A stretch of 64,000 bases of DNA, taken from positions 1,674,001 to 1,738,000 of the forward strand of contig BJKQ01000008.1 of assembly GCA_006538405.1 (NCBI GenBank), written 5' to 3'. The notes under the pieces are model-generated. The model made no database searches, was not told the DNA's origin, and was given only the letters and a program-made list of their open reading frames with translations. Below are positions 34,783 to 45,966 of this stretch, one piece after another. Numbering within the stretch: the stretch's first letter is position 1; each line of letters begins with the position of its first letter. A program made the translations under genes and the position numbers. The DNA is from Hansfordia pulvinata. Taxonomy: Eukaryota > Ascomycota > Sordariomycetes > Xylariales.

Positions 34783-37156
34783 CTACTGAATCGCCATCAA
34801 GGCCATTTCCTCCTCGAGCACGCGCACGTGGCGAAAGGTGCTCCTGAAGCGCCGCGGCCTCGGCGGGAAGCTGGGCTCCGGCACGTACTCCCACCCTTCC
34901 CCTCCTTCAGCAGCTTCAGCTGCTCGCTGGGCCTCCATCTGCGCGACGCTGAGCACCCCTGAAAAGTCTCCCTTCACACTTTCCCTTTCGTGGCCCACGC
35001 CACCTTTGTTGTCTTCGATTTCCTCCCCAAGCTCGTAAGGGCGGAACACATGGGCGGCGTAAGCCCTCGCGTCGACGGGGACGGCGGCGGGTCGAGCCCG
35101 CCTGTGGCCGCCCGGAATGACGCCGCGCCAGCGGCGGTGCTGACGTCGAGGATCCGCACGTCCAGGCGCACCGCGGCCTCGACGTCCCAGGCCTCCGGCG
35201 CCATGGGGTCGGGCAGGATGGTCTGCTGGATCAGGCCACCAGCCGCGACGCCCATTTCCTTGACCTCGGCGGGTTGTGATGATGGTGGGGGCGGGCCGCT
35301 GTCGGTCTCGCGCGCGGGGGTGGTCTCTACTTGTTTGGTTAGGGTGCTGTTGGGCAAAGGCCATATTTGTGAAGTGAACTCAGAAGAGACTTACTGTTGG
35401 CGAAAGGGGAGGCGAGAGGTAGTTGGTTGGGGTTTTGGATCCCGAAGAGAGAGCCATGAGATGGGGCCCCGAAGGCGGCGGTAGACGGGGCAGCGGAAAC
35501 GGCGCCGAATGTGCCAGCAGAGGCAGCGCCAGAAGGGGCCCCGAAGGTAGAGCCTTTAGATGAGGCTCCGAAGAGGGAGCCACCAGGTGGGGCTCCGAAG
35601 AGGCCGCCAGAAGGGGCTCCGGAGGCGGCGGTAGCTGGAGCAGCGGAAACGGCGCCGAATGTGCCAGCAGGGGCAGCGCCAGAAGGGGCCCCGAAGAGGG
35701 AGCCACCAGACTTGGCTCCGAAGGTAGAGCCACCAGATTTGGCTCCGAAGAGGCCGCCATAAGGGGCTCCGGAGGCGGAATTGCTGAATAATGAGGGCAC
35801 CCTGGATAGGTTGTTGGATATGGACAACTGCTGCGTGAGCGCCAGCGTCATCCCAGGCCGGAAGTACGAATCGCCGAGCCGGGCATTTTGGTGGAGGATA
35901 CTGCCCCCGTCGTATCGTTCAGAATACCCATGTGGAGAAGAATGACGAAAAGAAGAGTCCGGGTCCTTGTGCTCCGAGAGGGCCTGCTGTTCGATCGGGA
36001 CGCCAAACTCGGCAGCCAGCGTGCGTCTGAGGTCGATCCAGGTGCTGTCAGCGCCGATTCCGGCAGCGGCGAGGTCGACTTCGCGGACGGTCACGAAGCC
36101 GTCCTGGCCGCTGCCCCTCTCGCTGATATAGGAGCACCGGACGGGGAGGCGCTCGGGCACCCGGCGCCAGGCGGGCACCATCTCGATCTGCAGGCCGCCC
36201 ACGACCTCCTTGTCGTCGCCCCCTCTGACCTGCGCCTCGACCGAGAAGCCCGAGCCGCGAGGCTGCGCGACGAACTGGCGGATCCGGCCGTCCTCGGACG
36301 CGATGCCGTCCAGCCACGGTTGCGTAGGGACGACGAGGTAGTCCTGCGCCGCCCGGCGACCGGCGCGGCAGGCTGCGGCGATGCGCCTCGTCGTCGTTGC
36401 AGCCGTCCGCTCGCCATGTTTGTGCTCGTCGGCGTCGTCAAGGTGGTCGTAGTCGTCATCTTTTTTGTCGTCGTGATTGTCGTCGTTGTTGCCGTCGTCA
36501 TCGCCGTCGTCATTGTCCTCGTAGTCGACGTCTTGGCTGTCCAAGTCGCCCATGTCAGCAGGCTTCCCCGACACGGCGTTAATGCCCCCGACAAACACCC
36601 TCAGTGCAAAGGGCATCTGCGCCGTAAAATTGAGCCACATGGCCTCGCGGCGGTACATGGGAAAGAAGATGCCGCCGCCGCCGCCACCGCCACCGGGACC
36701 GGCCAGGAGGTGCGGTGGCAGCGGCGCGGCGTGGTCGCGCGTGTTGAAGAGCGGGAAATTGCCCTTACCCGGGGGAAGGCCGCTCGTTTTGCTGTTGTCG
36801 GGGACGCGGATGGTCCGCTTGAATTGGATGACGAGCGCTTCAGAGAGCCCGCCGTGCTCGACATTGATGTATGTCGCTCCGCCCTGCCGTCCCCTGCCGT
36901 CGCCCCTGAAAGGATCGTGTCCCATTAGCCGCACCTTTACACGCCTCGACTCCGGGAGCTCCTTGTCTGGTTCTCCATCTTCCTTTCCGCCGCGCACCGA
37001 CTCCATGACGTCCACGACGTCGCTGCGTCGCTCGAAAGCCATGTCTCTCCTTGCTCTGTTGTGCATGGCGCTCAGAAACTCGCTTCCCGGGGTCCTGGTG
37101 AGGTCGTCAGAGTTCGTCTCAACTTGAGATTGGTCGCTGCCCTGAAGATGCAGCAT
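34783..37156 (-). CDS. Conserved uncharacterised protein with an inserted FG-repeat block and an Asp-rich insert; one apparent frameshift
   Basis: Proposed exons 37156-35395 and 35329-34783; 769 residues once one missing base is allowed for. Conserved-looking blocks: FFPMYRREAMWLNF and FALRVFVGGINAVSG (about 164-196), QDYLVVPTQPWLDGIA with RQFVAQPRGSGFSVEAQV (about 271-310), then at the C-terminus MGVAAGGLIQQTIL, a FRAATG segment and RAYAAHVFRPYELG...VKGDFSGV. These resemble an uncharacterised eukaryotic family seen in fungi and often found next to a ubiquitin-like segment; no function is established that I know of. Odd parts: Gly8 (155-162), an Asp-rich run (about 207-250) splitting the conserved region, and ten FG motifs at 468-572 (GLFG, SLFG, STFG, GTFG). 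The intron (donor GTAAGT; acceptor AAG) is the only choice that avoids an immediate stop. A second frame change near 35077-35080 (G4 on the plus strand) has no intron. The start is uncertain: a CTTCAG acceptor-like site follows the first ATG. Confidence 0.7.
35461..35760 (-). repeat. Tandem duplication (150-base unit) encoding the FG repeats
   Basis: The block around 35641-35700 recurs 150 bases away at about 35491-35550 with few changes (shared GGCGCCGAATGTGCCAGCAG at 35651-35670 and 35501-35520). In protein the 50-residue unit contains SLFG/STFG, GTFGAVSAAP and GAPS elements, and appears twice, with extra half-units at both ends. Confidence 0.85.
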
Positions 37157-39346
37157 AAGCGGATGTCATGAGAGAACAGTGAGAAACAGGGAGGACTCGG
37201 GACCTACTTATGCTCAAGCTGAGCTTCTGCGGTCGATGCTGCCTGTACGAGACGCGCACCGACCGGCCACTTACACGGCTTCTCCCCTGCTCCTCGGAGT
37301 CAGCAGGCTCTTGGGTCCCTTGAAGCTGTCACGCCCGCTCCAATCAGTGTGCCAGCCGAGATCTGGGGTGATCTCTGTATGAGTCACGGTTGGCCAGCCC
37401 CTGTGAACCTGCACGAGTACTCTGTCGAGCTGCAATTGGCCCCACCCTGGCTTCTACTCCGTAGGCGCGCAACGTGCACCGTCTTCTGAGCGACCGACTT
37501 CGAGTAGAGTCATCTTGCAAGGCGAGACGGATCGCGGTCTCAAAGATGACAACCAGCTCTGGTAGTGTTGGCCCAGGGCTTTGGGGCTTTCTGTCTCCTG
37601 TGTCGCCAAGGGCTGTTGTTGGTGGTGCCGCTCGCGCTTCGCCGCCATTGGGCAGGCATGGTTGGGAGTCCTGACTCATTGCTGGCCCGCCTTCATACTC
37701 GTACAACCCTGGTGAGCGTATGCCTTTCCATCGCGACCCGTGCTGCATAAGCTTTCCCGAACTTCTGGTTGCGAATCTTTGGGTTTGAACTTCTGACAGA
37801 GGTCCAAGCCCAGTTGGGGTTTCACCACTTCAACTGCGCCATATCCAAGAGCTTCCTACCTCGTTGGTAACCGTGCAAGGATCCAAGGGACCGCTGGCCG
37901 TGGAATGTACGTTCTCCGGTGCTAACTTCTGACTTGCCTGATCCGGACTTTCAGGCTCCAAAAGACTCCCTTCTACGAGGTACAGCAGCTTGAAACGAAA
38001 ACGTCGCTGCACGCTCTGATGGGACGACAGCTCGTAGAATCGTGGCTAAAGAGAGGTGCAACCGGCTTTAAGGCGCAAGAGATGGTCTTCCATCGCTCCT
38101 AAGTCCGAGTCCGAGTCGGGTGTCACGTAGGCGCGGCCCGTTCGTTGTGGTGCAGGGCGGCGCAATCGCACCCAGGGACGTGGCAGTGGCCCCGAGCGGT
38201 CTTCGGTTAAGAGTAGCTGTCGGCAGGGCCAGGACTATGCCAGCCTGATCCAGAGCGCCAGAGCGCCGGCAAGACGGTGACGGTCTGGGAGGGTGCGTAA
38301 ATCGATACTCGACGTCCAGTCGGCTTCGGGTTTCGACCCGCGGCCCGAGCGCAGGGAGAGACGTGCGTCGCGCGATCGTCAAGCATCTTCGCCCGGCTTG
38401 GGGTAGCAGAAGGCTATTTTCGTCGGCGGGGAGCTCTGGATGAGGAAGCAAGCGATTGTTCCAGATACGCGTAGCTAGCCTTGGCCGAGCCAGGCCAGAC
38501 ACGGTGGCGTCTCTAGACATGTGTCTGCCGGCCATCGCATTGAGATACCTGTGCGCTGGACGCGCGACGAAGAAGACCTGCGAGTCTGGCCCGTTGCTGC
38601 CGTGGGGTTGAGACGTACTCCCGCACCAGCCTGTGGCGAACCGAGGCCGTCTGCTCTGCAGCGCGAATGCGACTGTCGGCGTTTCGCTCGCCTTGAGATG
38701 AGGCGACACCCAGCCGCGCACAGGGCCAGGGAGCCCTGCGCGCCCTCTTGTCCCGATCCAGCGCCGGATGGCAGCCACGGCGACACCGACAAGACGACTC
38801 TGACAGGAGCACTCTGTCGGGCTGGCTCTCGATCAACGCGCACGAATGCTTCCAGCACCGCTGCTCGCACTCGCATCCAATCAGCCGCCTTCAGAATCAG
38901 GATTGGCAATCACTTTGATCAGAGCGATCACCGTCAGCCGTGATCCCATCCCTGCCACTGGTTGAGCGCGCAGTTTCTCCTGGAGGCTCGAAGCGAAGAG
39001 TCGCTGACATGCCTCTCGGGAAGACGCAGCGTGCTCGCGCAGCGGCTGCAGCATTAACCGCGACGACTGCAGCAGAAGCAGAACCGAGTGCGAAGCCCCT
39101 CTCCTCGCTCTCCGTGGCCATCATCCTGGGTGCCTGGTAGCCATGCACGCCAAGAGGCCAGAGCCGTGAGCTGGATAAGCGGGTATCAAGCTTTGCCAAG
39201 GCCTTGTGCTGTTCTGCCGCTCAGGAACTGCCGTCTTGTCAAGAGATCTTGGGCGCTTGGCACCAGTAAAACGTACTGCACGGGTCTGCCGCGTCAGGGG
39301 GTTTTGCGACGCAACTTGCGCGGCTTTGAGGCGCATCGCATCGCAA

Positions 39347-39400
39347 GTCGTCATGGTCGTCATGGTCGTCATGGTCGTCATGGTCGTCATGGTCGTCATG
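39347..39400. repeat. (GTCGTCATG)6 nonamer array
   Basis: Six perfect 9-base units (54 bases). Confidence 0.95.
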
Positions 39401-42400
39401 ACGTGAAGCAGGCCGCGTACTGCTCTTGCTGGCCACAACTCGTGCGCAGCAGCTGGAGCAAGAGTGCTGGGCTGCGGTATACCTTAAGAAGAAGAAGCAC
39501 TCGCTCGGTCGACCACTTGAGTCAAGGCGGTGCTTGGAAACGAGCAGGGACGCACTCGCCACTGACGTGCATCATCATCTACCTATCGCATCGGTTGCGG
39601 GGTTCTGCGCGCGCACGCACACGTGCTTGAGCATCTCGAGAGCCGCGTGCTGGCAGTCGGTCTCCGAAAGAAAGGAGCGGCAAAGAGGTTGGAGAAGGGC
39701 GGTGGTAGGCTTTGGCCGTTTCGAGCCAAGAAGACCCCTGTGTCCTCCTGTCTGCACAGAGCCGGCGTCTTCTTGGCAGCGCCGGCCACTGCAGGGATCA
39801 TGGATTCGACGTAGTTCGGCTTGGCTGGATAGACAAGTACGAGTATCAATGCTGTGTGCGTTACGATTGCAGGAATCCGGAGACTGGGACGATCGCAGGC
39901 TGGTTGAGACAGCTGCTTCAGGCATGTCCCGTTCGCCACCACCGCCCATCGAAGACCGCAATGGGGCAGACGGTTTGATCTTATCTCGCACGTGGGGACG
40001 GCCTGAAAGGGCGATCCCAAGGTTGCCGCATCTCTCCACAATAACGGGCCAGAAATTGCTCAAGGTCGGTGTCGTTGTTGGGCGTGGCGACACCCACGGC
40101 CTCTGAGGTTTCCGAATTTAGCATCTCTGCGGGCGTGCCTCAGCTGGAGGCGTCTCCAACGGGGCTGCTCATCAGTGCCCGCGGGGCTCTCCAACTGGGC
40201 CCGTCTCGTCTCCAGTCTGCCGTAGATGTTTTGCCACGGAGACTGCGAGCTCCTGACGAGACGAGAAACCCGGATGGACACGACAAGAGCTTCTGGGCGG
40301 CAGGTCTGACATCCGCCGGTTCGCTTGCGGGAGGGAGGTTTCGACAAGTCGCAGGGTATCGAGGGAGCAGCGCGGCCGTATGTCTTGTTCTCAAACCCGA
40401 AGCCAGGCTTTTTTTGCCCCGTCAGTCGCCCGCCACTGGCGATCTTGGGCGCGACGGGTGCCTCATCCCCTGCTCTCTTGCCGCCGGCGCCTTGTTGTTG
40501 CTGTATATACGCATGGGTGCCTGTGTCTTGCCTTTTGGGGCTGCAAAGTCTGGGCCCAGTGAGGTCGTCAAAGGGCGTTGCAACCAGCTCGACATCTACT
40601 CGTATCGTATCTTACAGAGCACGTGCCGGCGTAGGCGTACTAATGTAGGCCGGCGGGCAGCTCGTGCGAGTACTCATGGGCGAAAGGGGGAGGGGAGGGG
40701 GAGGTCACACCGACGGTGCGGGGGGAGGGGCGGCGCGGCGTCTGCCTCTCCTCCGAGGCGGGCCCCAGCCACAAGAACCCGGCCAGTCAACCGCGACCAA
40801 CGTGTCTGACGAAAGGGTTGGACGACAACGGTGACAGCCAGTATTCCAGCCGAATTGGAGGCGTTCGGTACGAGGTCGCGGATACCCGCAGGCTGCCGGC
40901 GAGCGAGGCGGATAGATAGCGAGGATCGAGGTGGCTGTCATTAGCGGGCGGGCGACCCCTCCGAAACATTCGAGTCGGGGCGGTTGAGACGGCGGTGTCT
41001 TAGTGGTGGCCGAACACAGGAGTGGCAGGCGACGAGACAGATCCATGGCAAGATGGAGGCGGGTTGGTTGTTGGCCGGTTGGTCAGCGCGGCGCGGGTGG
41101 GACGGAGGCATTGGGTGGAATTCGAGCAGGCAGACAGACGGGCAGGCGGTCGACGAGCGACGGCAACCCAACTTCAGAGTCTCAGATACAAAGTATACGG
41201 ATAAGCCTTGGACGGTGAATGTACCCTCTTAGATAGACGATTGCGTCGAGGGTGATTCAGGGTACTCCTACAGCCAAATGTGCAGAAACACCCAGTACTT
41301 GCTGTGTATGTCTGGTAGACCCAGTGGTAGTGCAGAGTACAAGGGTCGGTGGTGCTGAGCCTGTGCAGATGCTGACGGCGGGAGGTACACACGATTACCT
41401 ACCTTCCTCGGGACCAATGTTCCGTTCCTTCGAGTGCCTACCAGGTACATAATGTACCTACAGACAGAAGTACGAGCATCTCCAACTTCTTCTAATGGAA
41501 TGGATTGGATGTCAGCCAGATCGCTGGGAAACCCCTTACAGTGGATGGCACCGCGCTACGTACATCTCGTGCTCACCCTCTACCATGTACACCGAATCTG
41601 CCAGCTCACTGTATTACGAGTACGTGGTTCGCAGCCATTCTCGGATACGGAGTCACCGCGCATCAGAACAACACTCGATTCTGGCTCGGCCTTCGGACTG
41701 GACCCTGACAGACGCAATTTGAGCAGGGCATTGCCTTGACCGGTACTCTGAACATGGTCGTGTACGAAAATCATGGAGCGGCGAAGGATGAAGAAGCGAC
41801 GTCCAGCGACTACCTCCCTACTCGTACTACGAGTACTCGTGCCTAGCAGAGGGATTAAAATAGGTATTGGATTCGTGCCGGCTCTGTCACTAGACCCGGA
41901 ATAGCCTCCATTCCAACGAATGGGGATTAGCTCAATATGGCTAACTGAGGTACTGTAAGGTATCTTCCCACATCACGCTAGCCGTGTCGATGTTCTGCAC
42001 AGCTTGTCGTACGGAGTACTCGTAGACCAGACCCGGAGCGAACAGACATGGTCACCCGACAGCCTTTTCTATTGTAGTCCGTGGATGAATGATGCTTACA
42101 AGTTGTCAGTAAATGGGAGATTGCACTTAGGGGTTAATAGGCATGGCGATACGGCGCAAGACACTCAGTGGATGTGAGCCGAAACCTATGATGTATGTAA
42201 CCGGGTGGCCAGATGGATCTGGGCTCAACTGGGACGATTCGCGACGTTCGAACCGCGATTTACATAATGGAGCACTGACATGCATCCAATGTCCGACCAC
42301 AGATGGCAGTTGGTTCAGGTACCTACGAATATCTACTGCAACGGGCAAACGTCCGATTGGGCACGAGTACTCACTTCTACGTCGAAATGTCCTCGTGGCA

Positions 42401-43265
42401 GGTGCAGCGGAGACAGACCCCACGATCCCGGCCCGCAAAGGTACTCGATGGTACTTGTATGATCTGGACCCCACCTGGCCCGGAGGTCCAGCCAGCGCAA
42501 CCCGAGTCTATTAGCCCCTTAGGGGTGTTACGGGTGGGCAGCCACCAGCCCACCATCACGGGCTGTGCGGGTCCAGTGGTGCAAACCGAAGGTCCAGCGG
42601 TACTTGATCCGACTCTTCCACTTGAGAGCACTGGGCGCAGCTGGATCTAGGGAAGCCGCCCCCGAAGCCTTCCATCAATGGATCTGATGTGCTCATGTCC
42701 CTTGGAAGGCTCCCAGGCTGAGTGTGACATCTGGGGATCCCGTCACCCCCGCTGCAGTTGGGTGCGTGGGTGCCCGTACCAGGTTCCGCTTATGTGGTAC
42801 TGGAGGTCGTAGGTACCGTGGGCCGCTGACTGGGGCGCTTTAGCGACACTGGACTGGACTGGACCGGGGGGCCGCCTGAACCGTGTCCTCCCTACCCCCC
42901 AGTCCCCCGGCATTCCCCCCCTCCGCACGCAAGCCTCTCCCGCTCGCCAATTCCCTCTTGTTTCTGCACCCAAGCAATTCTTTCTCGGCGCCCAGCCCAG
43001 CCCTGCCCCGTTCCACCTTGCACCTCTCAACTCCCGTCTTGGGCATCGCATCGCATCGCATCGAATTCCACCACACACCCTCACCACCTCGTGCCTCGCC
43101 CTGCCCGCCCCTGCGTCCCGCCCCGGCTGTTGATCGCCTAGGCCATCTGCGGCCCCTGCGGACCACTCTGCCGACCGCTCTCCCGGGCCCTGAGGCATAT
43201 TTCCATTTGTCATAACCACTCGGCTCTCACACGACACGACCTGTCACGGCTCTCGCGACGCACCG

Positions 43266-43310
43266 CACGACACGACACGACACGACACGACACGATACGA
43301 TACGATACGG
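43266..43310. repeat. (CACGA)6 - (TACGA)2 pentamer array in the palH upstream region
   Basis: Six CACGA units (43266-43295) followed by two TACGA units and TACGG. It lies about 240 bases before the palH ATG, probably in its promoter or leader. Confidence 0.95.
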
Positions 43311-43548
43311 CACGGCTCTGTTGTGCACGACACCCCGCAACGAGCCTCCCGACGCCCGCACGCACCGGCTCGGGACCGCACGAAGACAACCCATCGGCGC
43401 TCCCTCTCGACCAAGGCCCGGAGCATTCCAGGTCCCCGACGTCACTCCTATGGCGAGCAGTTTCCGGTAACACGACCCGCGACGCCCTCATCACCCCCCT
43501 CGACGTCTTGCGCCCGGCCGCTGCCCTCGCCCCATTTTGTTGTCCAAC

Positions 43549-45966
43549 ATGGACGCGCGGCAGGCAATGCCGTCCCCGACCGACGCCGTCTCTCCCTCCG
43601 TCACCTCGCCTACCTCGACCCTCTCTCCCGCCACGGCCGTCACCGCTTCACTATGCGCCACCACCATCCTACCCGCCGACGGCGTCTTGTCGCTCCAGGC
43701 TCTCACCACCACCCTCGCCGCCCCCGCCCTCTACATGGCCGCCTGCACCACCGTTCCCGACTCCGCCCTCATGACCGGTAGCGCCTCCGACTCCGCCTCC
43801 GGCTCCCTCAGCGACAGCGATAGCGTCGGCATGTCCGACTTCCGCGACCCCTTCTACGCCTCCATCTTCCCCCAGTGCTACGCCCTCGCCGCGTGCACGG
43901 TCCTCGCATACGTCCTCTTCTTCATGCTCATCGTCGTTCCCCGCTCCTTCCTGGACGGCGGCGTCGTCGTCCTAGGCCGTCGCGGCTTCACCAATGGTCC
44001 TAACAACGGCGTCGACATTGGTGGCCGGCCCTGGCTGCAGAAGGTCGCCGCCCTCACCGTCGCCATCTCTCTCACTATCGCGACTGCGAATACCTTTCGT
44101 GTCGCCGAGATCCAATACACCCTTGGCACCCAGAACGCCACCGAATTGCAGCAAGAGGTTCTCGGCGGCACCGAGTTGAAAGTCATCCAGCTCATATCCG
44201 ACACGTTTCTTTGGCTCGCCCAGGCACAGACCCTTATTCGCCTTTTCCCCCGCCAGCGCGAGAAGGTGATTATCAAATGGACTGCTTTCTCTCTCATCAC
44301 CCTTGACACCATATTCGACGGCCTGAACAGCTTCTACTACACCTCCCAAGGCCAGGTGCGCCCCCACAACTTCACTGACGCGGTCCCAGCCCTGAGCTAC
44401 CTTTTTGAACTCTCTCTCAATCTTCTCTACGCCGCTTGGGTTATCTATTATTCTTTGATGAAGAAGAGATACGCCTTCTACCACCCGCTGATGAAGAACA
44501 TCTGCCTGATGGCTTTCCTCTCTATTTTGTCCATTCTCGTCCCAGTGGTCTTCTTCATTCTTGACATTGCCGAGCCTGAGTTCACGGGATGGGGAGACTA
44601 CGTTCGCTGGGTTGGTGCAGCGGCTGCCAGCGTCGTTGTCTGGGAATGGGTCGAACGCATCGAGGCCCTCGAGCGGGAAGAGAAGAAGGATGGCATTCTG
44701 GGTAGGGAGGTATTTGACGGAGACGAGATGATCGGAATGACGTCGTCAGATATCACATGGCCCAGGAGGAGGAAGGGCAGAAAGCGCGACGACAGCAACG
44801 GCAGCAACGGCAGCAACGGCAGCGATGATGGAGGGGAAAGCGGCCATTCGTCCAACTTGGATCCGGATGTGGCTGCGGCGCAGGATCGGAAGAAGATGTG
44901 GCCGGCCATGTCGTCGATCGCAACACGATACAAGGCTCAGAGCTCCGGCGTCGAAGCTCGTGGTCCTGCCCAGCGAACGCAGGCGCCTGCGGCCAACAAC
45001 ACAGGATCCCGGCTCTTGCAGCCACCCTTGTGGCTCTCTCGGCCACAGCCGGCAGTGACTCCAGTCAGCCGAACCGATACCGCAAGTGCGGATAGCACCG
45101 TGTATGCAGTGCGCTACCAGGCGCTGACAGAGACGACACAATCCAACGACGGCCGGGCCGAGCACCCATCGACCCAGAGTGAGACGACAACATCGCCAGT
45201 AGCAACAGAAGCCCACGAACCGAATCAAGAGTTTGCCGACACTACGGCAGAGCAAAAGCAGCCGACAGAGATAACAACAACGATGACCCGACCGGGCAGC
45301 AGTGCGCGCACGCCATGGGGTCATATCAAGCGCATGAACCCCTTCCTGGGTCAGTCCAACGAGCCCCCAGCCGAAATTGTACAGCACATCAAACCCAAGG
45401 AACCCGTGAAGAAACGCAGTCACGAGAATATGGGCGCCAGGTGGAATGTGCGCGAACGCATGGAGGACTACGCGGCAGCACGGGCGGAGAAGATCCGAGA
45501 AAGAGTTCGCGCTACAAACGGCCCAGAGGATCTGCCTGTCATGGTGATTCCTGCGCCGCCCCGCCGGGGGGCGGCTCTCGCTCAGCTACTGGAAGAAGAG
45601 GAGAACGTCGGGCCCCGAGAAACCTCGACGCACTCGCAATCGACTCAAGAGGCGCATCTGGCAGAGGTGTCACGTCAGATATCGAGGCATGACAGCAACC
45701 CTTTCCAAGGGTCCTCGCATTCCTCTCTTGGCGAAGCCTCGGCAAGCCAAGGCTCTCCAAGGTACGCTCCGCCACAGAACCCCAGCGCCATGAGTGAAAG
45801 CGGCGATGCCGCTTCGGTAGCACGGAATAGGGCAGACTCGGTGGCAACGAACCGACCCGCCGGGCCCTCTAGATTCGAACGGCAGGACGGTGTTGCACCA
45901 GCGTCGGCGTCTTTCCACGAAAGACGAGCTATCGATGACGTTGCTCGGTCATCTCCCGCGCCATAG
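43549..45966 (+). CDS. palH: PalH/Rim21 ambient-pH sensor, seven-transmembrane protein
   Basis: Intronless, 805 residues from the ATG at 43549 (in the context CCAACATGG); in-frame TTG codons just upstream are not used. PalH/Rim21 senses alkaline ambient pH at the plasma membrane and, with the PalF arrestin and ESCRT components, starts proteolytic activation of the PacC transcription factor. Seven hydrophobic segments lie between about residues 105 and 370: around YALAACTVLAYVLFF, VAALTVAISLTIATA, VIQLISDTFLWLAQ, TAFSLITLDTIFDGL, YLFELSLNLLYAAW, MAFLSILSILVPVVFF and WVGAAAASVVVWEWVERIEAL. The motif set WLAQAQTLIRLFPRQREKVI and the FDGLNSFYY helix is characteristic of the family. The rest (about 385-805) is a long polar cytoplasmic tail, as in homologues, with a Gly-Ser-Asn repeat near residues 415-425. 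No sign of damage. Confidence 0.93.
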   Translation: MDARQAMPSPTDAVSPSVTSPTSTLSPATAVTASLCATTILPADGVLSLQALTTTLAAPALYMAACTTVPDSALMTGSASDSASGSLSDSDSVGMSDFRDPFYASIFPQCYALAACTVLAYVLFFMLIVVPRSFLDGGVVVLGRRGFTNGPNNGVDIGGRPWLQKVAALTVAISLTIATANTFRVAEIQYTLGTQNATELQQEVLGGTELKVIQLISDTFLWLAQAQTLIRLFPRQREKVIIKWTAFSLITLDTIFDGLNSFYYTSQGQVRPHNFTDAVPALSYLFELSLNLLYAAWVIYYSLMKKRYAFYHPLMKNICLMAFLSILSILVPVVFFILDIAEPEFTGWGDYVRWVGAAAASVVVWEWVERIEALEREEKKDGILGREVFDGDEMIGMTSSDITWPRRRKGRKRDDSNGSNGSNGSDDGGESGHSSNLDPDVAAAQDRKKMWPAMSSIATRYKAQSSGVEARGPAQRTQAPAANNTGSRLLQPPLWLSRPQPAVTPVSRTDTASADSTVYAVRYQALTETTQSNDGRAEHPSTQSETTTSPVATEAHEPNQEFADTTAEQKQPTEITTTMTRPGSSARTPWGHIKRMNPFLGQSNEPPAEIVQHIKPKEPVKKRSHENMGARWNVRERMEDYAAARAEKIRERVRATNGPEDLPVMVIPAPPRRGAALAQLLEEEENVGPRETSTHSQSTQEAHLAEVSRQISRHDSNPFQGSSHSSLGEASASQGSPRYAPPQNPSAMSESGDAASVARNRADSVATNRPAGPSRFERQDGVAPASASFHERRAIDDVARSSPAP

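Larger units (their letters stand above)
37157..43548. other. Divergent intergenic region upstream of palH, no gene supported
   Basis: 6.4 kb between the FG-repeat gene (-) and palH (+). It has a 9-mer array at 39347-39400, TACTCGTA/TACGAGTA motifs (about 39838, 40598, 41810-41840, 42013), and a lower-GC stretch at about 41420-42300. Open frames such as 38068-38778 (-), 39426-40106 (+) and 40069-40809 (+) overlap one another on both strands and show no recognisable domain or intron logic. The last few hundred bases are C-rich and are probably the palH promoter and leader. Confidence 0.55.

Noticed and set aside
35888..36928. 346-residue open frame on the plus strand inside the FG-repeat gene
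   Set aside because: It is the reverse of the Asp-rich and conserved minus-strand coding sequence; its Val-rich run mirrors the Asp run.
34783..37156. Calling the FG-repeat gene a nucleoporin
   Set aside because: Only about 105 residues are FG-type; the blocks on both sides match no nucleoporin I know and resemble another conserved family.
38068..40809. Several 150-250-residue open frames upstream of palH
   Set aside because: They overlap each other on both strands, have no recognisable motif and no consistent splice structure; GC-rich DNA lacks stop codons by chance.
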